Made by a program: the position numbers and the translations under genes. From Candidatus Kerfeldbacteria bacterium (lineage in GTDB: Bacteria > Patescibacteriota > Patescibacteriia > SBBC01 > CAIJZX01), in the NCBI GenBank assembly GCA_016217865.1, contig JACRFO010000044.1:1-10832 (forward strand): a stretch of DNA of 10,832 bases, written 5' to 3'. The notes under the pieces are model-generated. The model saw only the letters and a program-made list of their open reading frames with translations, was not told the origin of the DNA and ran no database searches. Shown here piece after piece: positions 1-5,477 of the stretch (position 1 is its first letter; every line of letters begins with the position of its first letter).

Positions 1-1716
1 AAGACCGAAATCGTCGAGGCCAAGGCTGGCGCCTTCAATATCATCGTCACCGAGGTGCCATACCAGGTGAACAAAGCGACGCTGCTCGAGCGTATCGCTG
101 AACTCGTTCGCGACAAGAAATTGGAAGGCATCCGCGACCTCCGCGACGAATCGAACAAAGAAGGCGTCCGGATCGTCATTGAACTCAAGAAAGACGCTTA
201 CCCGAAGAAGGTCCTCAACCGCCTCTTCACGCTGACCCAGCTCCAGGAAACCTTCCACGTCAACATGCTGGCCTTGGTCGACGGGATTCAACCGCGCGTC
301 CTGACCTTGAAAATGGTGCTCGAGGAATATCTGAAGCACCGTCAGTCGGTCGTTCGCCGTCGCGCCGAGTATGATCTCGACGTTGCGAAGAAGCGTGACC
401 ATATTCTCAAAGGCCTTCTGATTGCCCTGGCCAACATTCAAGATGTTATTCGCACGATCCAGAAGTCGAAAGATAAGGATGAGGCGAAGGTCAATCTGAT
501 CAAGAAGTTCAAATTAACCGATCCGCAAGCCACCGCCATTCTGGAAATGCGCCTCCAACAGCTCGCCAACCTTGAGCGGTTGAAGATCGAACAGGAACAC
601 AAGGAAAAACTGGCGTTGATTAAAGACCTCGAAGCGCTCCTCGCTTCACCAAAGAAAATTCTGGGCGTCATTAAAGATGAGCTCCAGGAAACCAAGGAGA
701 AGTATGGCGATGAACGAAAAACGGACATCGTGGCTGGGGCCGTGGGAACGTTCAGTCAGGAAGACTTGATCCCGAACGAAGCAACCGTTGTGGTGCTGAC
801 GAATGACGGCTACGTCAAGCGTCTATCGCCAGAGAATTTCAAAACACAGAGCCGCGGCGGCAAGGGCGTCATCGGACTCACCACCAAAGAGGAAGATGCC
901 GTGTCACACTTCTTCTCAACGACGACCCACGCCGACATCCTCTTCTTCACCACCACCGGCCGCCTCTTCCAACTCAAAGCCTACGATATCCCGGCCGCAT
1001 CGCGGACGGCGAAAGGGCAGGCGATCGTCAACTTCCTCCAGCTCACCGGCGAAGAGAAAGTTGCCAACGTGTTGAGTATGGAAGATTTGTCACCCTTCAA
1101 GTATCTCCTGATGGTCACGAAGAACGGCGTCATCAAGAAAGTCGACCTTGAAGAGTTTAAGAATATTCGCCGCAGCGGCTTGATCGCTATCAAGCTCAAA
1201 GCTGGTGACCGCCTGCGCTGGGTAAATCCGACAACCAGTAAAGACCATATCATGCTCGTCACGGCGAACGGTCAATCGATTCGCTTCAGCGAATCGGGCG
1301 TTCGTCCGATGGGCCGGAACGCCGCCGGCGTCCGCGGTATGAAAATGAAAGGATCGGATGAAATCGTCGGGATGGACGTCATGGACGGCGGGCAGGAAAG
1401 CAAAACCGAGCAACTGCTCACGATCATGGCCCACGGTTTCGGGAAGCGCACCGGCATCAACGCCTACAAAGTCCAAGGCCGCGGCGGGTCGGGTATCAAG
1501 ACGGCGAAAATTACTGATAAGACCGGAAAAATCTCCGCCGCTATGATCGTCGACGCTAAAGCGGAAACGCAGGATATCATCGTCATCTCGCAAAAAGGCC
1601 AAGTCATTCGCACCCCACTCAAGTCCGTCTCAACGCTCGGCCGCGACACGCAAGGCGTCCGCGTCATGCGCTTCAACGATCCGAAAGATAAGGTCGCCAG
1701 CGTGACGCTCGTTTAA
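1..1716 (+). CDS. gyrA: DNA gyrase subunit A, C-terminal part (5'-truncated by window edge)
   Basis: Breakage-reunion subunit of DNA gyrase, which introduces negative supercoils with GyrB in the cytoplasm. The frame is open from base 1 and gives 571 codons. The first GTG at base 55 is an internal valine of the TEVPYQVNK motif, not a start. About 250-300 N-terminal residues, including the winged-helix domain and catalytic tyrosine, lie outside the window. Visible parts are the tower and coiled-coil region (bases 60-700), with LRDESNKEG and the helix HRQSVVRRRAEYDL, followed by a six-bladed beta-pinwheel. Blade repeats include GYVKRL, GRLFQL, GVIKKV, GQSIRF, GKRTGI and GQVIRT. A GyrA-box-like QSRGGKG (bases 847-867) and a second copy, QGRGGSG, favour GyrA over ParC. 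There is no acidic C-terminal tail. TAA ends the gene and no clear terminator follows. Identification is secure. Confidence 0.97.
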   Translation, partial: KTEIVEAKAGAFNIIVTEVPYQVNKATLLERIAELVRDKKLEGIRDLRDESNKEGVRIVIELKKDAYPKKVLNRLFTLTQLQETFHVNMLALVDGIQPRVLTLKMVLEEYLKHRQSVVRRRAEYDLDVAKKRDHILKGLLIALANIQDVIRTIQKSKDKDEAKVNLIKKFKLTDPQATAILEMRLQQLANLERLKIEQEHKEKLALIKDLEALLASPKKILGVIKDELQETKEKYGDERKTDIVAGAVGTFSQEDLIPNEATVVVLTNDGYVKRLSPENFKTQSRGGKGVIGLTTKEEDAVSHFFSTTTHADILFFTTTGRLFQLKAYDIPAASRTAKGQAIVNFLQLTGEEKVANVLSMEDLSPFKYLLMVTKNGVIKKVDLEEFKNIRRSGLIAIKLKAGDRLRWVNPTTSKDHIMLVTANGQSIRFSESGVRPMGRNAAGVRGMKMKGSDEIVGMDVMDGGQESKTEQLLTIMAHGFGKRTGINAYKVQGRGGSGIKTAKITDKTGKISAAMIVDAKAETQDIIVISQKGQVIRTPLKSVSTLGRDTQGVRVMRFNDPKDKVASVTLV

Positions 1717-1732
1717 CCTGACTCTGCCGCCT

Positions 1733-1768
1733 ATGGTAGCCGGTACACAGCAGGTCGCCCTGAAAAAA
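1733..1768 (+). other. Likely true 5' end of the methyltransferase gene, in another frame
   Basis: An ATG at 1733 opens a frame reading MVAGTQQVALKK up to base 1768. One nucleotide of -1 slippage on the A run then continues as NQAAWNRV in the methyltransferase frame. The ATG is 16 nt after the gyrA stop, like other gene spacings in this window. Without a shift this frame runs on to 1990 with a sequence that resembles nothing I recognise, so only its first 12 codons appear meaningful. Confidence 0.55.
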
Positions 1769-1769
1769 A
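1763..1769 (+). other. A7 homopolymer at the frame junction (possible slippery site)
   Basis: Seven consecutive A residues are read AAA AAA A in the ATG1733 frame. A tRNA-Lys on AAA can re-pair one base back, and RNA polymerase can add an extra A on such tracts. Either event restores the methyltransferase frame. A homopolymer undercall in the assembly would look identical. The upstream base is G, so it is not an ideal tandem-slip A AAA AAG heptamer. Confidence 0.5.
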
Positions 1770-1784
1770 TCAAGCAGCGTGGAA

Positions 1785-1816
1785 CCGAGTGGCCGAACAG
1801 TACTTCGGCCACTCGG
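1785..1816 (+). repeat. Perfect 13-bp inverted repeat (hairpin) at the methyltransferase start
   Basis: The arms CCGAGTGGCCGAA (1785-1797) and TTCGGCCACTCGG (1804-1816) are exact reverse complements around the 6-nt loop CAGTAC. The hairpin begins 15 nt after the A7 run and contains GTG1789 inside its left arm. No U-tract follows on the plus strand, so it is not a typical intrinsic terminator. On the minus strand the T-run lies 15 nt away. Possible roles are a recoding stimulator, control of methyltransferase translation, or partial termination after gyrA. Confidence 0.85.
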
Positions 1817-2487
1817 CGTTACCAGATTGGGGGCCATACGGTATCTGTCGTCAGGACCGTGAACTCATCGGCCCAATTCGTGGACGGACATTTCTTGAAA
1901 TTGGCGCTGGGAGTGGACATTCGTTGCGCTATATTTTACAACGGGGAGCGAAGCGTGCCTACGGTTTGGACTTTTCCAGCACACAAATAGTACTCGCTTC
2001 AACATTGAATCGTCGAGGCTTGGATCGAAACCGACTGCAGTTGTTTCACCAACCGATGGAACAGCGGCTGAACATTCCCCGGGTAGACACGGTCTTCGGC
2101 ATCTTCTCTCTCGGCTGGTCAACGAATTTACCAGGCACGCTGCGACTCATCCACTCCTACCTGCGGCCAGGCGGTCGTTTCGTGTTTAGTTGGGAGCACG
2201 GCATGTTCCAGCACGTTGAGTTTGAACGTAGACTCATCGTTCAGTCTTCATACTTTTCAGAAGTGGTTGTCAAAAACAAATGGAAGGATCAGTATGCCAT
2301 TCATATACAATTTCCGACCACGGCGTCGTGGTTTGAATTACTGCAATCCGCCGGTTTTACTATTGACCGCTACCTTGAGCCGGAGTCGCATATCTTCGAC
2401 CGTCGGAGCCAAGATTCCTGGCGACATTTTTCAAAAGTGAAAGCTCTCAACGTGCCAATGGCTGTGGTGTTTCAGTGCCACCGCTAG
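1789..2487 (+). CDS. class I SAM-dependent methyltransferase, start frame-disrupted
   Basis: Predicted Rossmann-fold methyltransferase of unknown substrate. Counting from the GTG at 1789 (232 aa), motif I is LEIGAGSG at residues 36-43, the acidic residue ending beta 2 is D61 in GLDFS, and a post-core LRPGG lies at 125-129. The C-terminal part has WFELLQSAGF, typical of small-molecule methyltransferases. GTG1789 is only the first in-frame start candidate. The same frame stays open upstream to the gyrA stop and encodes NQAAWNRVAEQYF, a conserved-looking N-terminal helix of this family, yet contains no ATG, GTG or TTG before 1789. An ATG at 1733 in the -1-related frame, 16 nt after gyrA, would join it if the A7 run at 1763-1769 were read with one extra A. 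The product would be 251 aa. The gene is therefore frameshifted by mutation or assembly error, or recoded. The methyltransferase call is firm; the start is not. Confidence 0.85.
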   Translation: MAEQYFGHSALPDWGPYGICRQDRELIGPIRGRTFLEIGAGSGHSLRYILQRGAKRAYGLDFSSTQIVLASTLNRRGLDRNRLQLFHQPMEQRLNIPRVDTVFGIFSLGWSTNLPGTLRLIHSYLRPGGRFVFSWEHGMFQHVEFERRLIVQSSYFSEVVVKNKWKDQYAIHIQFPTTASWFELLQSAGFTIDRYLEPESHIFDRRSQDSWRHFSKVKALNVPMAVVFQCHR

Positions 2488-2533
2488 CCCAAATGTGACT
2501 ACCTCGCGACCGTAATAATCAAAGTTGAAGTTT

Positions 2534-3421
2534 ATGCTATCACCGGAAACGTACTCCCCCGGGTATCTCGATACGTCCGACAGCCCATCTGCTGACCCGG
2601 TTGAAGATCCAGCCTCAACCACTGTTGAGTCACCTATCGAAACTGAAGGTCGTACCGAAGAAGTGGAGGGAGAACAACCAGCGGAAGTTCGTGGAGAATC
2701 AGCTGAACCAAGAACGGTACGAGAATTACTTGACCTGTGGCGACAAGAGTACGAAGTAGCTGAAGGAGAAGAGAAACAAGAAGTCGCCTACCGGATCATT
2801 AAGATGGGCGAGGCAATGTCAGCGGCACATCTGGATCCGTCCGAGGTGACCATCAAACCTGGTGAAGCTGGTGTGGCTGGATTTTATGACAACAGTACTG
2901 GAGAGGTCGCCATCACTCCGGAAGGTATTGGCTTACCGGCTGACCATTACACTGGCGTACTCGTTCACGAAGCCACACATGCTGGCGTCATCACTGGCCG
3001 GAAGATTATGGATGAAGGGCTAACGGAAATTGTGACCCAACGAACTTCGACCATTGGCGGTGAGGGCATCTACCACGATGAACGATCACAAGCCCGCGAA
3101 ACCTTCGGACAGGTTTCTCTTGATTCGGCTATCGACGCGTATGACTTTAAACACCCTGAAGAACTACTGAATCTGTACTTTAAAACCGAGTGGAAGAAGG
3201 GATTCGAAAGCGAGCTGCACTCACTGATTACTCCAGAGCTGGTGCTCCACCCCGAATTACGTCAGAGCTTCATTGATGGACCAGCGAAAGAGTGGGTAAC
3301 CAAAACCGAAACCGCCCTACGTCAGGCCGCCCCCCGTCTCGTCGGCGAAGCAGAACAACAAGGTTTCAACTTTGCAGCTACCCACCTCCGGTACGTGAAC
3401 GATTTCATAGAGCGGGCGTAA
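2534..3421 (+). CDS. Predicted zinc metallopeptidase (HEXXH gluzincin-like), family not recognised
   Basis: A 295-aa protein from ATG2534; a TTG at 2525 is an alternative start three codons earlier but less likely. Residues 1-62 are low-complexity and rich in E, P, S and T. After a charged helix (about 62-98) comes a compact domain with FYDNSTGEVAITPEG and then VHEATHAG. H145, E146 and H149 form an HEXXH zinc site, and EGLTE (161-165) could supply E161 as third ligand, as in gluzincins with the pattern HEXXH...EGxxE. The spacing from H149 to E161 is short, with 11 residues between. No signal peptide or membrane segment is visible, so a cytoplasmic location is likely. The C-terminal half is helical and acidic. 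It follows the methyltransferase after 46 nt on the same strand and may be co-transcribed. I do not recognise a named family; peptidase activity is inferred from the motif. Confidence 0.7.
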   Translation: MLSPETYSPGYLDTSDSPSADPVEDPASTTVESPIETEGRTEEVEGEQPAEVRGESAEPRTVRELLDLWRQEYEVAEGEEKQEVAYRIIKMGEAMSAAHLDPSEVTIKPGEAGVAGFYDNSTGEVAITPEGIGLPADHYTGVLVHEATHAGVITGRKIMDEGLTEIVTQRTSTIGGEGIYHDERSQARETFGQVSLDSAIDAYDFKHPEELLNLYFKTEWKKGFESELHSLITPELVLHPELRQSFIDGPAKEWVTKTETALRQAAPRLVGEAEQQGFNFAATHLRYVNDFIERA

Positions 3422-3436
3422 GCGGTGTACGTGCCC

Positions 3437-3464
3437 TTGCTTTCCTGAAAAAAAATGGTATACT
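3437..3464 (+). promoter_or_regulatory. Sigma70-type promoter of the rpmF-nusB-rnc-DUF456-smc operon
   Basis: TTGCTT (3437-3442), a 16-nt spacer containing an A8 tract, and TATACT (3459-3464) preceded by TGG, giving an extended -10. Transcription should begin near 3471, leaving about a 60-nt leader before the rpmF ATG. It lies in the only intergenic gap upstream of this gene cluster. Confidence 0.75.
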
Positions 3465-3529
3465 CACCCCGTACTCGATCGGTTTCTCGCGGTCTGATGT
3501 ACGACTTGAACCAGTAATCTCGTTCTCCC

Positions 3530-3793
3530 ATGGGTCTCCCCGCCAAACGACGCACCAAACAGAGCAAGCGCGAACGGGCCTCACACTTTGCTCTCAAGCG
3601 CTTTACCCTCATTGCCTGCAGCCATTGCCACCGCCGCATCCGGCCCCACACGGTTTGCCCGCACTGCGGATACTACCAAGGTCGCCTGGTCATGAAAGTC
3701 ACCTCGAAGACCGAAAAGCGCGCCGCTAAGAATAAGAAGGCTCGCGGTGCTAAGGAAGAAGTCGCCGATCAGAAAAAGGAAGGGAAGAAGTAA
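3530..3793 (+). CDS. rpmF: 50S ribosomal protein L32, with lysine-rich C-terminal extension
   Basis: Component of the large ribosomal subunit. The N-terminal MGLPAKRRTKQSKRERASH matches the basic L32 start. A zinc ribbon is formed by C30-x2-C33 (CSHC) and C43-x2-C46, followed by GYYQGR, the usual L32 end. The protein has 87 aa, whereas L32 is usually about 55-65. Residues 52-87 form a K/E-rich tail that is probably disordered and binds rRNA. There is no Shine-Dalgarno sequence; the ATG follows a pyrimidine-rich stretch at 3518-3529. First gene of the operon, 21 nt upstream of nusB. Confidence 0.93.
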   Translation: MGLPAKRRTKQSKRERASHFALKRFTLIACSHCHRRIRPHTVCPHCGYYQGRLVMKVTSKTEKRAAKNKKARGAKEEVADQKKEGKK

Positions 3794-3814
3794 CTTCTAC
3801 CTTCGCTCCTTCGT

Positions 3815-4279
3815 ATGTCTAACCGCCACCTCGCCCGAACCGTCGCGATGCAAACGCTCTACGAGTGGGATTTTAATGGTCGGGTGACGAACGACGTGTT
3901 GGGCCTGCTGAAGGAAAACTTTAAGCAGTTCGCCCCAGACTTCTCGGATGAAGGGTTTTCTGAAGCACTGATCCGAGGGGTCATGGACAACCGCGAAGAC
4001 ATCGACACGACCATCACAAAATACGCACCGGAGTGGCCGCTCGAGCAAATCACCATTGTTGACCGCAATGTCCTGCGACTGGGCGTTTTTGAGCTGATGT
4101 ACAGCCAAGATGTGCCGCCGAAGGTCGCGATCAACGAAGCGATCGAGCTGGCGAAAGGTTTCGGCGGAGAATCTTCTGGCCGGTTCGTCAATGGAGTCCT
4201 CGGCGCGATATTCCGTGATCTCCAAGCCCAAGGTAAAATTCCGGCCGCGCCACCGCGATCAACTGATTCGGCTGCTTAG
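3815..4279 (+). CDS. nusB: Transcription antitermination factor NusB
   Basis: All-helical RNA-binding protein that, with NusE (S10), binds boxA of rRNA leader transcripts and supports antitermination and rRNA maturation. The 154-aa length is normal, with a short proline/alanine tail. Diagnostic stretches are the N-terminal RHLARTVAMQTLYEWDF, VDRNVLRLGVFELMY in the middle, and AINEAIELAKGF followed by RFVNGVLGAI near the C-terminus. It starts 21 nt after rpmF and ends 3 nt before rnc, which itself encodes an rRNA-processing enzyme. No Shine-Dalgarno is visible; the preceding 21 nt are mostly pyrimidines. Confidence 0.97.
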   Translation: MSNRHLARTVAMQTLYEWDFNGRVTNDVLGLLKENFKQFAPDFSDEGFSEALIRGVMDNREDIDTTITKYAPEWPLEQITIVDRNVLRLGVFELMYSQDVPPKVAINEAIELAKGFGGESSGRFVNGVLGAIFRDLQAQGKIPAAPPRSTDSAA

Positions 4280-4282
4280 TGT

Positions 4283-4978
4283 ATGGCCTCGTTCGAACAG
4301 CTCGAAGAGAAACTTAATCACCACTTCGCCACTCCTGATTTACTCCGGCAGGCGCTTGTTCACCGTTCCTACCTGAATGAGAATCCGGATTTTCCGCTCG
4401 GCCATAACGAACGGCTTGAGTATCTCGGCGACGCTGTGTTGGAACTCGTCGTTAGTGACCACCTCTACACCCACTACCCCAATCCCGAAGGGGATTTAAC
4501 GAACTGGCGGGCGAGCGTCGTGAATGCGAAGAGTTTGTCCGAGGTTGCCAAGGAAATAGAGCTTGATGAGTGGCTGATGATGTCACGCGGAGAATCGCGC
4601 GACAAGCTTTCCAAAGCCCGGCAGAACATCCATGCGAACGCCATCGAAGCCATCATCGGGGCACTCTATCTCGACGCTGGAATCGAGCCAGCCCGTGCAT
4701 TCATCGCTGAACATATCTTGAGCAAGTTGCCGAACATCCTAGCGAATGAGTTGTACGTTGACCCGAAGAGTAAGTTCCAGGAAATGGCCCAAGAGGTTGT
4801 CGGGATCACACCGGGCTACAAGGTCCTCAAAGAGTGGGGGCCGGATCACGATAAACACTTCCAAGTTGGTGTCTACCTCGGCGGCGAGGAGATCGCTATC
4901 GGCGAAGGCGCCTCAAAACAAGAAGCCCAGGTTGCCGCCGCGTACAACGGGCTAGTCGCGAAGGGGTGGAATACATGA
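4283..4978 (+). CDS. rnc: Ribonuclease III
   Basis: Double-strand-specific endoribonuclease that processes the rRNA precursor and structured mRNAs. The 231-aa length is typical. The endonuclease domain (about 1-150) carries the signature NERLEYLGDAVL (42-53), with metal and catalytic residues E43, E46 and D50. A second conserved segment, ANAIEAIIGALYLD (118-131), provides E122. Where E. coli has D114 this protein has N119, a substitution I believe is common in related bacteria. A double-stranded RNA-binding domain covers about 160-228 (KFQEMAQEV...GEGASKQEAQVAAA). The gene starts 3 nt after nusB, and its TGA overlaps the next start in an ATGA junction, so translation is probably coupled. Confidence 0.97.
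   Translation: MASFEQLEEKLNHHFATPDLLRQALVHRSYLNENPDFPLGHNERLEYLGDAVLELVVSDHLYTHYPNPEGDLTNWRASVVNAKSLSEVAKEIELDEWLMMSRGESRDKLSKARQNIHANAIEAIIGALYLDAGIEPARAFIAEHILSKLPNILANELYVDPKSKFQEMAQEVVGITPGYKVLKEWGPDHDKHFQVGVYLGGEEIAIGEGASKQEAQVAAAYNGLVAKGWNT
4961..4966 (+). promoter_or_regulatory. Shine-Dalgarno-like site for the DUF456 gene
   Basis: AAGGGG inside the end of rnc lies 8 nt before ATG4975. It is the only convincing ribosome-binding-site-like sequence before a start in this window. It supports ATG4975 over the GTG at 4966, which would overlap the site. Confidence 0.45.
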
Positions 4979-5472
4979 GCAGCATCATTGGGCTTTCCAC
5001 GCTGTTGAGCCTGGTGTTGATTCTCGGAGGTTTAGCCTCTATTGTCTTCCCGATCGCCCCATCGATTCCAACCATTTGGCTCGGTATTTTTATCTACGCA
5101 GCCGCCCACGGTTACCAAGGAATTAGCCAGGACTTCGTCGGCCTTATTTCCATTGTGGCGATGGCGACGATTCTCCTTGACTACACCTTGAGCCGTTCGG
5201 GCGTGAAGAAATTGACCGTCGGACCGTGGGCGATCATTGGAGCGGTCGTCGGTGGACTGGTTGGTTCGCTGATCGGACCGATTTATGCTTTCCTCGTCGG
5301 ACCAATCGTTGGCGCCTTGGTAACAGAGATGCTGCGCGGACACGACCGAATCTACTCCTATCAGACGGGTAATTACACTATCGTCGCCTTCATGGGCGGG
5401 ACGATCATTAAACTGATCGCCTCGATTATCATGATTGGTTTGTTTATTCTCCGCCTCCAAGGAAAACTCTAA
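4975..5472 (+). CDS. DUF456 family membrane protein
   Basis: A 165-aa integral membrane protein of unknown function. It has several hydrophobic segments, roughly residues 3-25, 28-47, 51-68, 80-115 and 137-160. They include glycine-rich GAVVGGLVGSLIGPIYAFLV, the small-residue helix pattern typical of DUF456. The early PIAPSIPTIWLGIFIYA and the charged GHDRIYSY loop also fit. The start ATG4975 overlaps the rnc stop by 4 nt; GTG4966 is a weaker alternative. It ends 5 nt before smc, so it belongs to the operon. The position between RNase III and SMC says nothing clear about its role. Confidence 0.82.
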   Translation: MSSIIGLSTLLSLVLILGGLASIVFPIAPSIPTIWLGIFIYAAAHGYQGISQDFVGLISIVAMATILLDYTLSRSGVKKLTVGPWAIIGAVVGGLVGSLIGPIYAFLVGPIVGALVTEMLRGHDRIYSYQTGNYTIVAFMGGTIIKLIASIIMIGLFILRLQGKL

Positions 5473-5477
5473 CACGT

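Noticed and set aside
1090..1602. 170-codon open frame on the minus strand inside gyrA
   Set aside because: It lies fully antisense to well conserved gyrA codons, shows no recognisable motif, and is explained by GC-biased third positions.
2513..2519. TAATAAT as a -10 box before the peptidase gene
   Set aside because: No -35-like hexamer at 16-18 nt and no TGn, unlike the four convincing promoters in the window.
3786..3798. AGAAG-TAA-CTTCT inverted repeat around the rpmF stop codon
   Set aside because: Only 5 AT-rich pairs with a 3-nt loop and no clean U-tract, and the genes are closely spaced in an operon, so a terminator is unlikely.
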